64,000 nucleotides of DNA from Beaufortia kweichowensis (GCA_019155185.1 CM032794.1:17044946-17108945); one strand, 5' to 3'. Shown: positions 1-30,240, counted from the stretch's first letter. Notes: a model not told the origin generated them from the letters alone. Numbers and translations: made by a program.

Positions 1-70
1 AAAAAGAATACTTAAGCAAACGAATGAGATGTCCAGATGCAATATTAGGAATAACAGTCTACTGTTATTT

Positions 71-120
71 ACATTTACATTTAGGCATTTAGCTGACGCT
101 TTTATTCAAAGCGACTTATT
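71..120 (+). repeat. SINE-tail-like interspersed repeat
   Basis: The block reads as a variant of the teleost dispersed motif GCATTT(G/A)GC(A/T)GACGCTTTTAT followed by CAAAGCGACTT. Related copies occur in this window at 3696-3738, 9297-9340, 33966-34010, 35031-35073 and 56852-56884, so it is a dispersed repeat. Confidence 0.6.
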
Positions 121-1100
121 AAAATATTATATTGTATTAAAATACTTGTTATGACACGGTGTGCAAGAGGCTTTAAATTGAAAGAAAATATAAATTAAGA
201 ATACTTTTAAAATAAACAGTTCTAGGTGTCTTGGCTTTGTTTGGTTATTTAAGATGAGCTTTACCTCTAGTTTCCATCGTGAATCATGCGAGCAAACAGA
301 GAGGAATATTTACTATAATACAACATAATATAAAAGTGTAAAACATTTAAGTTAGACTAATGCGAACACTAGAGGCTAAAATATTGTAAATAAAAATCAG
401 AAATGGGCTCAAATAAAAGCAAAACGTAACATAAAAAAACAAGCATCCACAGAAATCTAATCATCACTCTTCAATCATGCCAAAAACAAAGCTCAGGAAA
501 CGTAATATCTCAAAGACAGTTTCACACACAACCATGTTCACTAAAATCCCAACCTCAAAAAACCCTGCTGACATGACTAAAATATTATATCTAACCCCAA
601 GTTTAAGCTGGATTTTATCTGCCATATGCAGTAAGTAGAAAATATCTACTGTTCCTATTAAAACACCAACACATTCCAGAGAACCAGGATGGAACTACTT
701 ACGGTGTCAAAGCTTTGACCTCCACTTAAGGTTTTCTGAACGATTCAAAAGATACTCACAAAATGTAACACAACTCCAGATGGTTTCACAGAGACAAAAA
801 TTCCCAGATGAATCCAATCCAAAACTGTTGGTAGACGGTCAGATTCAGGTTCAAGGTGAACTTTTAAACCATCCGCATTTGACCCTGTGTAGAAACCTTG
901 AGTCAGAGGAAAGCCCTGAGATCTGTGTCTGCTCTGAGTGGTCAGTTTTTATCAGGACCCTAACAGCTTCAGCGGTCATATGAGTAAAGGTTGGCAGTCA
1001 TTTAGCTGTGATGAGGCCGCCTGAGGCTTTGACCAGATTCCTAGTCCAGGAAAAAATTAACAGACAAATACTCCCCCCCCACTTCCCCTTTTAAACACCA

Positions 1101-1106
<6 letters not shown>

Positions 1107-1168
<62 letters not shown>
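1107..1168 (+). repeat. (CT)n microsatellite
   Basis: About 31 uninterrupted CT units. Shorter GA and CT runs follow within the next 350 bp (for example 1478-1496), so this is a purine/pyrimidine-asymmetric tract. Confidence 0.95.
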
Positions 1169-1171
<3 letters not shown>

Positions 1172-1681
1172 ACAACTAAAGACCAAACAGTCAGTCCACT
1201 AAACTCCCTGATAGGGCACATTCTCTCTCACTCACACACATCCCACTCACTCTCTCTAATGACATTAGGGGGAGAGGAAGCGGTGCTTAGACGGAGAGGA
1301 AACTATGTTTGGGGAGATAAAGTGGCAAGCCACCGCTAAAATAATAGCTAGCATTCTCTCCTATTATTGTTTGAATGGGGAAAAATGTGAGGTCCGCTTC
1401 CTGTCTCCCTGGGAGAGCAGTCAATTTTGACCAGCAGTGGTGAACGAGTGAGGGGGTGGAGAGAGTGAGGGAGCAAGAGAGAGAGAGAGAGAGAGAAAAA
1501 AGTGATTGTGGCACGTAAAAAAAAAAAAAGGCAAAACGGAAGCAGTGGAATAAGACAAAATGATTGAAATGATGCATTGTTGATGTGGCATGCAGCCATG
1601 TACTTGTTTTCTTGCTCTTTTCAATGGTGCAGAAAGCACAACAATGTAAAGATAATCTGAGTGTGTGTGTGATTTGTTATT

Positions 1682-1884
<203 letters not shown>

Positions 1885-3695
1885 ATAACAGTGTGATGAC
1901 AAAATTATAATCACGATTATTTTGCTTACATTTTTAATCACGATTAATTTAACATTTAACATTTAACAACTTAACATTAAATTCTAGCATCCTGAGATTT
2001 CATGCCATACATTTTTGACACTTCGATTCAGGTAAGTAAAACGTTGATTAACCCAGGGTTAAAAGCAGTCTTAAAGAAGGGTTAAATAAAGACCTTAACC
2101 CAAGGTTAAACGTAGTTTGAAAAGTCTTTAAATGGCATTTAAAAACCTTAATTGGATTTACAGCAGTTTTAAAAAGTGTTGTTTTAATTGTGTAGGATTT
2201 GTACAATACCGTAATGTGATTAACTTCACAATTAACTTTAAAATGCATTATAGCAGTGCAGAGGTCATCTCTGACAGTAAAAGAATGGTGAAAGCACAAA
2301 CGGATTTGACATTGTTTTTGTGTTGTTTGTGAGAAATATTACACACATACACATGATTCAGTTGTACTTGTATGCTCTGTACTAGACTGTAAAGTCCCTT
2401 CCTATCTCTTTTCTCTTGGATTACGACATAAAACTTTTTTTCTAAGTCAGCCTCCGTTTTACTGTAGAGGATGCATAACTTGCTGTGTCCATAACTAATA
2501 TTTAGCTGTTCATTCTAGCAGAACAAACCATTTCTATGGCCATTTGTACAGATTGTAAATCAGATCCAGGAATTCTGTTTCTGCTCAGATCCAGCTGGCC
2601 ATGTCATTATTAACTACATCTTAAAGCAAATCGTATTAAAATGAAAATGAGGCGTAATAACTAAATCATATTAGTCTGTGGTCAGATTTCACTGGCCTTT
2701 CAGGGAGAGAGGCCAAAAGTATCTGTCAAGAATGTATGCGTACAGTCTGTATTTGTGAGGCTAACGTAAAAGGCAAGAAAGGTAAGAAGGACAAAGTGAA
2801 ACACCTCCATTTGTAATCATTTACAATTAAATATAATCAATTAATAATCAATAAATTGATATAGTATACACACACATCTCTCGCCCTTCACTCCCTGCAA
2901 TCAGCATCATTTGTTCTCTGGTCACCCGCTTCCCAAAAACAGCACACGAGACACACAGGCTGCATTCCATGCAATCACCCAGGCTTTTACCAGTATGACC
3001 ACAGCGAAAAACCCAATTCAGGAAGGGAGCAGTCATGAGCAGCGCTCTCCAGCACAATAGCTTGTTTGTTGTTTTGAACGAGCTTTCACTCAGAAGTCAT
3101 TCTCTTTTTAAAGCATTTTTCTAGGAGGGAAATGCATTTAAAACTGCTAATCAACCACATCAAACCCCTCCCACTTGTGGAGAAAAAAGAACAGTGTGCC
3201 ATGTCATGTACTTGGTGACCTTTTTTTAATCAAAAGATAATCAAGTAAATGAATAAAAGTGTGGGAGGCTGCCGACTTAACAAACAGGTCTGAACAGAAA
3301 CTTCAACAACAGATGTTAAGACAGATGTGCAACAGTTCACAGGACTTTGTGGCCTACACCAATGGACCATAATAACACTACATGTCATCAGTTTGTTCAC
3401 TCTTTCCTTGGCAGCAGCACAGAAGCTCATCTAACATCTTGTTCACATGTGAGTCCAGTCCAGTCCAGTATATCAGAATCTGTTTTTACTATGATAAGAA
3501 TGGGCTGATAATAATGCATCTGTTAAAGCTTTTTTTGGATAAAAACACAAAAACCAGTACATTAAAAGCAGTGTTTAAAACTGCCTCCTTAACTTTAAAC
3601 TTAAAAGTGATTTATAACTAAAATGTCTAATTTGCAGGAAACTGCAAGAAGGGGACACGGCTGCTATATTACATGTGTTGCGGATGGCGGAGCAT

Positions 3696-3738
3696 TTGTA
3701 GCTTCTTTGGATAAATGTCTGCCAAATGTATACATGTA
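3696..3738 (-). repeat. SINE-tail-like repeat, inverted copy
   Basis: The plus strand reads CTTTGGATAAATGTCTGCCA followed by AATGTATACATGTAAAT, which is the reverse complement of the motif seen at 71-120 and 9297-9340. Confidence 0.6.
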
Positions 3739-3813
3739 AATCCTACACATACACCATACAGTAAGTGTGGTATGTGAAAACTTTCAGAGGCTGAAAGGTT
3801 CAGAATTTTCTCC

Positions 3814-4117
3814 TTACATGTGGAAACTCAGGAGGGGGGTGGTGGTGGTCTTGGGAATGTAAGGAATGTCCATTGTTTTGGCATTGAGTCTCCTTTGTTC
3901 TTTCTTGTTCCTTAGTACAGTGGACAAGGTCTTAACGTGAGACTGCTTTTTCTACAAGCTTCCTGATGTTGCTCAGATCTTCATAACTCTCTCCCACAGC
4001 CTTGACCAAACTACTCTCTGTTAGATCATAAACACTTGAAGTGCAATTGAGGTTTCTCCCAGAGAGACCAGCAGCTTTTGATAGATGATCATTAAAATTG
4101 TTTTCCACACTCTCCAT
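3814..4117 (-). pseudogene. Unrecognised coding-like stretch with a +1 frameshift
   Basis: Starting from an ATG at 4117, the minus strand encodes 61 residues of complex composition ending RKLVEKAVSR and then TAA. Immediately after, shifted by one base, the next frame is open for 39 codons from AAG at about 3930, starting KTLSTVLRNKKEQRRLNAK and ending at a stop at 3816-3814. The two segments look like one charged, helical protein region broken by a one-base change. No intron signals are needed between them, so a processed or decayed gene fragment is plausible. I do not recognise the family. Chance open reading cannot be excluded at this length. Confidence 0.3.
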
Positions 4118-5159
4118 TCCCCTGTCATGGCAGTGGTGTGTACTGCTTTAGGAACAGTTTTCAGACAGTTACATTCTTACAGTAGATTACAGCCATTGGT
4201 TGTTGTAATGTGAATACCACATGGCTAAATCTCATTTGTTAACTTCTCTTTTTTAATTTAAAGGGAAGTGCTGAGACATGGAAAAATTGTAATGGTTAAA
4301 GGAAATAGAATTTTAAGGTAAAAACACTTCATTCTATTCCAGTTTAATGTTCTGACTATAAGTAAACTATTCATAGTTTGACTTTCCCAAAGAGCCTAAA
4401 AACACCTTTTAAGAATTGCTGCATGTTTGGCGACCAGACATGTCAGTGTCTGGGAATGAGAATCAATTCTCTTTGGTGGCACTAGTGTCTCTGAAATGTC
4501 TTGAGGTTGGATAATCTACAGTAGATGTTCAAAATGAGAAAGCTGTGTAACACAATGTGCCAATTTCACCGTAAATCCAGAAGGACATGCCAAAGCAAAA
4601 CAGCAACACTTTCCACCTTCACATGGCTTTCCTGTAAAGACCTGCCCTTCCTTTACGTCTGAGCACATTGAATGCGAGTCGTATAATGCGTATATTTCAT
4701 AGCGAAACGTTTACAGCCCAAATATGGCTCTATGTCTTAGACTTGGCTTGATTCAGGGACAAACTACTTATATCGAAACAGTTCTTCCGCCCCTGACAAT
4801 GGTTGTTTGCTGTAAATAAACAGTTCTGTCTCATGGTACCCAGCCCAGCTCCTACAGCTGCTATTACAGTCTGTATGTGCAACAGGAAGTGGGAGTAGGA
4901 ACTAGGAGGAACCAGACATCCAGAAGTTTTAGAAGCTAACTGTTGTTCTTTGTGGCAAGATGGGCACCACACCTTCAGACACTGCACATCAAGTTCAAAC
5001 TATGATACTAACTAGATAGAAAAGTTTGAGTACAAACTTTATGTTGGCTTGAGAAAAGTATGCAAGTTTGAAGTTTAAAAAAGGTGATTAGAGTTTAATG
5101 AAATTAGACTGTAGTAGTTTTAAAAGCTTAAAGTTTAAAGGGTTTGTGGTCGAAAGATT

Positions 5160-5800
5160 TAGTATGATTACAATATGTTTAGCATGATTTAACATATAGC
5201 TAACACGATTGATTATGAAGCTAGAATGATTTAGCATGATGCTTACACGTTTTAGCATGATGCTTACACGTTTTAACATGATGCTTACACGTTTTAACAT
5301 GATACTGCGTTTTACACATGATGCTTGCGCGTTTTTGACACGTTTTAACATGATGCTTACACGTTTTAACATGATGCTTACACGTTTTAACATGATGCTT
5401 ACACGTTTTAACATGATGCTTACACGTTTTAACATGATGCTTACACGATTTAACATGATGCTTACACGATTTAACATGATGTTTACACGATTTAACATGA
5501 TGCTTACACGATTTAACATGATGCTAACACGTTTTCACATGATGCTAGCACATTTTAACATTATGTTAACACATTTTTGCACACTACGTTAACATGTTTA
5601 GCATGATGATAACATGATTTAACATGAAGCTAACATGTTTTAACATGAAACTAACATGTTTTAGCATGATACTAGCATGATTTAACATTAAGCTAACATG
5701 ATTTAGAATGAAGCCAACATGATTTAGCATTATGATTTAGCTTTTTTTCATGTTTTAGCACAAAGCTAGCATATTTTAACATGATGCTATGACACTGTTA
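5160..5800 (+). repeat. 21-bp minisatellite array
   Basis: Tandem copies of a unit close to AACATGATGCTTACACGTTT plus a final T. Units are almost identical at about 5230-5540 and degrade outward on both sides into TTTAGCATGAT..CTAACATG variants. Because 21 is a multiple of 3, every frame stays open through the array, giving spurious heptad-repeat ORFs on both strands (MLTRFNM-type and MLKRVSI-type). There is no unique spacer between units, so it is not a CRISPR-like array. Confidence 0.92.
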
Positions 5801-6960
5801 TGCAAAGATATCCATCAAGGCCTTTCTTAAGGGCAGTCTATGGGATTGGTTGCTATGGTGCTCTAAATGGTTGCTAGGGCATGGCTTGATAGCTTAACAA
5901 AGATCCTGTGAGACAACATTACATATACAGCTCTGTTTTTTTGTAGTGATAAAGATGTAGACAAAAAAAATAAAGGAAGGAAATTGTTCTTTTCAAAAGC
6001 CTTGGGGAACCAAAAACTATTTTTCTATGTTCCATCGCTGTAAAGAACCTTTTGTTTTATTTTATAACCTTTATTTTTAAGAGTGTGTGCATGAAATCAG
6101 CATTCCAGACAGCAGCTGCTGTACTATAGGATGTGAGTGTCTGCAAAAAAAAAAACAATACAGTGCATTTCTGACCACTGCACACAACAAACATCCTTTG
6201 AACTGTACAGCTCACCTTCCCATTCACAAAGAGCAGCCCGAGGACATAACATCTCCCTCCTCATAAACTGAATGACATAAGGGAAGTGACACACACACAA
6301 ATGCATAAACAACACAATACAATGAATGACAGGGAGGTTGACAATAAAGTAAAGTAATGGTATAGACATAGCAGAACTGTGAACACAAGACACACACATA
6401 AGAAACATCTTTCTCATGGTTCTCACTTAACAATCATACTTTCCTTTGCTTTTAACTGGAGGTGGAAACGAGCCCTGCATGATGCATGTGACCTTTACTA
6501 GCATCCAACACAAACACACACACACACTTGGTAGAGCTGTTTGAACGCATGACATATGCTTTAAAAGATGGAAAAATGCCATAGACTGTACTGACCTCAG
6601 AGTAATTGCCAAAGACCAATAAACATGCTTTCTAACCAAGCCATTTTCCTCATACAGGCCACTCATATACAAGCTGCACACAAAAAGAAACTATGCACAG
6701 TCGTGGTTTATTCACACACGCCAAACAAGCCAAACTGTCAAATCAGACCCCTTCAGGAGCCTCCAGCACAGTGCTGCTAGTGTGACTAGGGCTCAAACCC
6801 ACAAACAGAAGAATACAAAACACACACACATGTTTTGCCTAGAAAACCACAGCAAGGGAGAAACCACAGGCAGGGTAACAACACTAAGACACAGAATTTC
6901 TGACCTGATGCCAAATAAACCGATGTAAGAGCAAAGAAAATGAATTTTTCCATCTCTACA

Positions 6961-6963
<3 letters not shown>

Positions 6964-6995
<32 letters not shown>
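6964..6995 (+). repeat. (CT)n microsatellite
   Basis: About 15 CT units, uninterrupted, in the presumed shroom intron. Confidence 0.9.
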
Positions 6996-6998
<3 letters not shown>

Positions 6999-7382
6999 GC
7001 TTCTGCAGAGCTGCTGTTTGGATGCTTATCCCAAGACCGTAGGTTTAGAAGAGCACATTTCTTATTAAGTTTTAAGCATTTTTCAGTCAGTACTTCTAAA
7101 GACTAAGACTGTACTTTCAAAAAGTTTGTCATCACCCTCATCTTCTGTGGAACACAAAAAAAAAAACATTTTGAGAAATGTCTCAGTGGTTTTATGTTCA
7201 TACAATGGAAGTCAATAGGGACCAATGCTGCTGTTCACATTGTTTTGTGTGTAGTTCTGACTAGACTCAAATAAGCAAATACTTCCTATCTAGTATAAAT
7301 TTAATGTGTGTTTGGACAAAAATAAACCGTTTTATTTATAAATAATCTGAAAAAATAAGCTGTATTATTAAAAACAGTTTTA

Positions 7383-8070
7383 GGCCTTTTTACACCTGGT
7401 TTTAAGATGCGTTTTGGTTGATCGGATCATAAGTAGACAAGGCTACATACAGGTGTAAACGGGGTCTAAACCTGTTTTGAGCTTGTCCACCTTCGACCAC
7501 TTCCAGAAGTAGTCAAAAAAACATTCCACCGGATTGCTTTTGTAGTGTAAACGCTCATGTGGTCGAATGCATTGGAACAGACAAAAAAGAACGCCTACTC
7601 TCCGCTTGCAGGTAAAGGGAAGTGCGCTAGCCAGACGGCATTTAAACCTTGTCGGCTAATCTGATAATATTAAAGTTTGGTTTTACAAATAAACGTACTA
7701 AGCACAATGTTATCTTACCAATCTGGATTTCTAACAAACACTCACATCGTGTTTGGTGCGGCCTCGCGTCTGTCAGCGCAGAAATGACAACGGCTGCTTT
7801 CAGTATGTTCAGTTCTGTTATCTCTGTTTGCGTTCGTATGTAAATAGCTTGTGCTTTTTTTAGTCCATTAGATCGAAAGACCTGAAAAAGCCCATACACT
7901 TATCCACCCATAACCCCTCCCCTTTGAAGAAATCAGGACAGAAGTCGTCGAAAGTGGACAAAAGAGACGGATTAAAATACCAGGTGTAAACGGGAACATG
8001 TCTCTCTTGTCCACTTGTGATCCGATCGACCAAAACACATGCTAATACTAGGAGTAATACTAGGGGCCTT
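7383..8070. mobile_element. Non-autonomous DNA transposon (MITE-like), about 690 bp
   Basis: The left end contains TTTACACCTGGT and then GTTTTGGTTGATCGGATCAT..AAGT.GACAAG. The right end carries the inverted counterpart: CTTGTCCACTTGTGATCCGA then TCGACCAAAAC, and CCAGGTGTAAACGGG. These are long imperfect terminal inverted repeats around a core with no transposase-like ORF. The outermost bases (AGGCC) are only weakly matched, so the ends are approximate. I cannot assign the superfamily without the target-site duplication. Confidence 0.75.
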
Positions 8071-9075
8071 ACATGTTTATAGAGATATGCATTTTACAGA
8101 GATAAAATACCTCCAGAGTTAAAAGGATTAAGTATAAGGTTATAGCTTGTAAACAGGTTTTAAAATGAGGAAATGCTTCATAAAAAGGTTATCGAGGTCA
8201 CAAAATGTTGAAAAGTTTGAGAATGACATTACAGGGATAATTAAATATTGTAAATATGTTGCTGAAGAGGACATAGTAGGTCTTTAGATCAAGAATGAGG
8301 AAGGACAGGCTAAATAAGAGGATAAGAGGATGACAGAGGGAGGCGAGAGGGACGTCAACTCAGCTGTCTGATAGTTACTGATGTAGTGAGACCTCAACAC
8401 ACTGGAATGTGCTGGACTCGGCTGACAAAACAAATTCAGGGAATCTCCCACCACTTGGACGCTCAGACTCACACAAAAGCTAAAGCTAACATGTTAAGCT
8501 AACAATTCAAGGGTAATTCAATAGTGCATGTGTTTGCATTAATAAAATGTGTCCACTGTTTGTGCGCATATGTATCGGTTAGAAGTCTCTGGTCTGCATT
8601 TCTTCCCGCAGCCACAATGAGGCAGCACCACATGACACTTTCATGACCGTCTACATGCCTGGAGAGGGAGAAACCCCTGTGGTTAGACCGAGCACACAAA
8701 CGCAGACCTGGGTTCGGCTTCAACACTGACTGCACTAGAAGTGTTACTGGGATCAAGAAATCTGATCCTACATCAGACTACACCAAATGAGTCAAAAAGG
8801 GTGTGTGAGTCAATTTTCTCTGTCATGGGTGACAAAACTGTCTTGTCTGCCAAACTCTACTGACGTCAGCTTACATCACGCCAGCTAAAATAAACAACAG
8901 GCACATAATCAGAGGCTACTGGTGGATTTAGCCACTGTGCAGACACTCTCCCACAGAGAAAAAGTGTATATCCAGATGTGTTAATTTAAGCATGTGTTTT
9001 TCAGATTGTGGCAGTATGGTAGTAATATTGGTTGAAAGTCAGTGTTTGCATGTATATGTCTATACATCTACAAAC

Positions 9076-25458
<16,383 letters not shown>

Positions 25459-25830
25459 TCGCCGTGCAATCCCAACTCAAACTTAGTCATTACTACTTTA
25501 CCAACAACCGCAATGTACAGACACGAGAGGACAGGCAGTGGGTTGGCCAGTGATGGACTTTCCATGGACTGTTAACGGAGGAAGTGCTCGAAAATGAAGA
25601 GTATATTTGACAGACAGGTGAAACGCCCACTTAGAATAGCGCCTTGCTATAACGGACCAATGAAAGCAACTGATGGGCGGGATCTTTAGCCACCGCTGTA
25701 TTGTCCATTGTCCGACTGTCTGGGAAAACTCGTAAAAGTTGGCCATTATCGAATCTTGTCTAAAGTCATAATTTTCAGACTTCCGAAACGTTACTATGAC
25801 ACGAGAAAAACAAGAGCTGTACAAGAGCAT
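25459..25830 (-). promoter_or_regulatory. Probable 5' UTR/promoter region of the Shroom gene
   Basis: This is the sequence directly upstream of the Shroom ATG on the minus strand. I see no TATA box at a convincing distance. An open frame crosses the region but has no coding-like content. Assignment rests on position only. Confidence 0.35.
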
Positions 25831-28800
25831 CTACGAAAGTCAGCGTACTGAAATGTGTTACTCAACCGTATGATTTTTGTCTGTGCAGCAAACGACTTAT
25901 GACCATGTTGAGACTCCATTATTTCAACTCCCTTATGTGAAGTAATACTCTTTTTACCTTAAGACTTCTGTGTAAGGACTATTGTGAGACAATTCATTTG
26001 CATTCAATGCCAAAATGTGAGAAAAAACAAAACACGATGTGAGATGACATCCCTGTCAAAAACATGAGGGGGAAATATTCAATATTAATGGAATAGTGTA
26101 AAAGTATGTTTAAAATACCTTTTTTCTTTTTAAATGTTGCTAACAATTTATAAAGTCTTAATTCCTATAACAGTAATTGACTCTAACAAACAAACAAAAT
26201 AGGGCAACCCCAACCTAAATTGTAACTGCTGTGCATGTTTTATAGCTCTCCCAAAATCGCCAGACAGTGTTTTTACGAATCAAGCTGATTCATAACAAAT
26301 TTTGGACACTGGAAATAAGAAATTTGGTAAAGCCACACGTTATACATCGTAAACAAGCAAGCCGGCCACTAGGAGGGGCTGTTGTTTCATGTGGAGAGGC
26401 GATTCATGTTTAGTGTGGGAAGTTGTACGACATAGAGTGGGAATACTCGGGATGTTTGGGCCATTTAGTGAATTTTCTCCTGTCAGTAGAACTGTTTACG
26501 ATCAGATCTTCTGCATGAGTACATAACATTTTTATTAATGAGCGATTTCATGATGCTATAGTTTAAGAGAGCAGAAAATGCATAAAACATTTGTTACACC
26601 GTAAATAATTATTTCGCTACATAAAATAAAAAATGTTTTGCTACTTTCTCGTAGTTAAAAATTTTCATTTACTTCAGCAGAAATTCAGTGGACTTTAATT
26701 AAAACAATATAAAAATGTGTATTAACACAAAAATAAGATTCTGTTTCATTTTATTCTACAAATTTGTAGTACAAATTTACTGATGGTAGGGTGTCATCTC
26801 CTAGACTTTGGCACTAGAAGGTGCTATGGTTTGCAGCAAAAAGCATTTCTAAAGGCACTCCCCATCCCCATTAGTTCCCACAGATAATTCCTCACTCACT
26901 GCAGGGTACAGATCTGATGAAGCACAGCCTGCACTCATTCTTAATTAGCTCTAGAAATGTTATGATTACTTCTAAACATGCACATGGCAAATATAAATGA
27001 GAAACTGTGATAACAACAATATTATTATGAATAATAGGAAATGAGAGTAAGAAAGTAATACAAAGGTTGTTTGCACTAGACATCATGTATCTTATAAATG
27101 TGTAGTCACTGTTGACAGTATTTTGTCCTTATGGCACTTTAAGAGCATGTTAAAGTATACTATTGATCTCTATTAGCTATTTATCTTACTGCTAAGGGAC
27201 GCATGTTGTCATGGCCTTACTATATGACATCTACTGTATAAATTGTCATTTAGAAGACTTTCAGTTAAACCCACCTGAGGCCACTTTGCTAAGAACCACA
27301 TTCATTGTTCATTTGTCACCTTTCAGTGGTGGTTTTCTCCTTTCTCTCTGTATTTTTGTTCACTTTGGCAGCTATCACTTCATCACTATGAAGACAATTT
27401 TTGTGTGTGTGAGAGAGAACAGACCACGCTAAAATTAAACAAGATTCACAAGATAACTAATTCTTTTTTGTCTTAGCACTCTAGTTTCTAATCCATTTCT
27501 ACATATGCTCACTTCAACAGAGCTCTCACACACATGAATGCACATTCATATGAGACAGCTGAACGCACATTCAAGCACAAGCTTCCTTACTCTGATGAAT
27601 ACACTTGAGCACACACATGTACTGTACATTTATGCATGACAGAACTCACACAGCAGCTTAGTTTTGGTCATACAAATGTAGAGCGAACAACATTTGGATG
27701 ACAATAATGACACTGTCAGCTGGCAAGAATTTGTGAAACAAACACTCATTCTCATTTTCTGTTTTTCCTACTGTTTGTTTAGTTTTCACCAGAGAACTGG
27801 CTTGCCCCCCTGACCACAGTTTGATCATTATAATATAATATATATATATATATATATGTCTATGTCAAATTTGTTGCACCCTTTCTAGATTATGTTAGTA
27901 TGTTGCTTTTGCTTCCATTTTCTCTTTTACTGTCACTTTAAATATAGCGCTGAATAGCTTCCTTGACCCTTTTTCTGTTCTGCTTGAGAAATCACTGTTT
28001 AAGAGCAATAGGGTTCAAATCTGCCTGTCACCATGGCAATACCCAACTTCATTCATGCAAGCAGTTTGTCATTTCTATAGTAATGATTTGACCCTGACAG
28101 ATTACTGTGCCTTAAATTCACACTTGCTCAGGCAGTTATACAGCCCCATGCCTCCAATATGCTGAGCCGGGGGAATTTCTCTGCATGGCTCTTATCTCTA
28201 CACACACACACACACACACACACTTACACACTCCTAGTGCTTAGTGGATATATTTTATCAACATCTTTTATCATGCGAGACATTATTTAAATTCAAGACA
28301 TTTTGTCCGCTAAAACATAATGTTTCTTAAATCAAATACTTGGACAGTGGACCTTGGACAGTATTAATAAATACTGCAGGATTTCTGGGTGTGATGGTGT
28401 ACAATAGCAAATAACTGCACCAATAAAATGTCTAAAGCATGGATCTATGTACAACTACATTAGTAATGCTTACAATGATTATATTATTTCACTATATGAA
28501 ATAACTTAATAATTAATTTTTTTATAAATAAATAAAAATGTGTGTGTAGCACTCTGATCCTTATTGGTAACTCTAACTATTATCAAAGCATTCAATCACT
28601 TACACAGTGAAGGGACACAATATAAAACAAATACGAAAATACAAACAAATAGAAAAATAGAAATTTGTATATAATGTAAAGCACATTTACTAAGGAGTGC
28701 AAAGACTGTTTGAGAATTTCTTTCGTGGATTTAGCTCCTTTGCATGCCTTAAATTGTAAAGATTCAGACTAATTGTGGATATGATTGTAATGTGAGCGCT

Positions 28801-29050
28801 GAAATGTGCTGTAAGTGTGCTCATCAGTAGGCTACAGCCTACAGCTGGGTGAGATCAGTCATCTATGCAATTGTTGTGCCATTTTCCAGTCACTGCAAAC
28901 AGAAAGAGAGAACTAATGCAGAAGGCACATGTCTCAGCTGCTAATTTGAACTGAAAAAACCCCAAATGCACATCAGTTGGTCTTCACATAAATCTCAATA
29001 CAGTTTCTCCTGCTGAAAGTCACACCTCCTTCTGTCGCAACACAACATAA
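25831..29050. other. Intergenic region between shroom and cmtr2 (divergent)
   Basis: No gene is recognised. It contains (TA)n at about 27834-27858, (CA)n at 28200-28222 and otherwise AT-rich unique-looking sequence. The two flanking genes point away from each other. Confidence 0.6.
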
Positions 29051-29059
29051 GCAGCTACA

Positions 29060-29100
29060 GCACAGTGTGCATGCGGGACCGAGAAAGTTTTTGAGGTTGG
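29060..29100 (+). other. Possible 5' UTR exon of cmtr2
   Basis: A GTAAGC donor-like site follows GAGGTTG at 29100, and a pyrimidine-rich acceptor (GATTTTACAG, ending about 30204) lies just before the cmtr2 ATG. Joining the two would give a short spliced leader. No coding sequence is involved, and transcript evidence would be needed to confirm it. Confidence 0.3.
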
Positions 29101-29518
29101 TAAGCAGAAACAGATTACGTTCAGTTATCTTGTTAGTAAACATCAAATGGAAGTCGGAAAATATTACTGAGTTGTTACATTTCTGCTGCTATGGTTCATT
29201 TAGCAGGCCGTTACCGACGCATCGTATTTTCCTAGACGTCTTCCCAAACTAGCCTCAGTACTCGTGTAGCATTGATAGCTTCCCTCTGTCACCTGTATCT
29301 CACAGTATGTCTCCTACATTCAAGACATTCAGCGTGTTATCTCTAGTTAAATGCTGCATTGGATTATATCAAACATACTTTTTGTACGGCGGTTTATATT
29401 TACGTTAGTAAGATTTTATAAGCCGCGTTAGCTTGTTTGCTAACTAGCCAGCCGTCTACTGTGAAGCTTAGACACTGCAGCAGCAAGATCCCTTATTAAA
29501 ATTAGCCACAGTTTCACT

Positions 29519-29675
29519 ATAGTAACTCTCGTTTTTGTTTTGTTTGTAGTAAAACCATGGCTACCACAAAAACACACACAAATAGTCTATTAGTTACCAT
29601 AGTTTAACCATGATATTTGTAAAACTATGACAATCTACCAAAAAACATGGCTACTACACTTTTACTATGATGCCA
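29519..29675. repeat. ACCATGG-type dispersed repeat tract
   Basis: Repeated and inverted motifs such as AAAACCATGGCTACCACAAA, TTACCATAGTTTAACCATG and ACATGGCTACTACACTTTTA suggest a short palindromic dispersed element in the cmtr2 leader intron. Confidence 0.45.
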
Positions 29676-30240
29676 CTTTCACTAATAACTCCAAACAAAT
29701 GGAGAAATGACACTTCGTGGAACAAAATGGTTATTGTATTTTAATTTTCATGTGCCCATTAATAAGGAATATGTACCGTTATGGATGTGACAATTGTAAA
29801 AACTTCACATTACTATGACAAATTACGCTTTAAATATAAACGAATGCTTTAAAACTTTTATAGTTGTTTTCCGATCACTAAAGATAAATAATGATCAAAA
29901 GGATCAATAGTCATAATAAAAATGTTATTCCCAGTGGTAAGAACAACATAATTGTTCAGTGAATCTCAAATCACTGTGACAGAACATATAAGAGAAAATG
30001 TGTATGTTATATTCCCTGCAGGGCTTCACTGACACGTGTACTTCATAAATAAATAAAGACACTAGCCTGCATGTTGAACAGCCAAAAAGACATGTTAATG
30101 CAAGCTGAAAAACCTTGCAAAAAAAACCCCAACATTTGGGGTTGTACTATTCATCAAATTACTACATATTTTATCAAAGCACTAATAATTCTTTGATTTT
30201 ACAGTTTTGTGATTGATGTCGCTGAACATAGGACTGCAGG

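Noticed and set aside
5088..5592. Heptad-repeat proteins on both strands
   Set aside because: Minisatellite translation; the unit is 21 bp so stops cannot accumulate. There is no gene context or splice structure.
5160..5800. CRISPR-like array
   Set aside because: Tandem units without unique spacers, in a vertebrate genome.
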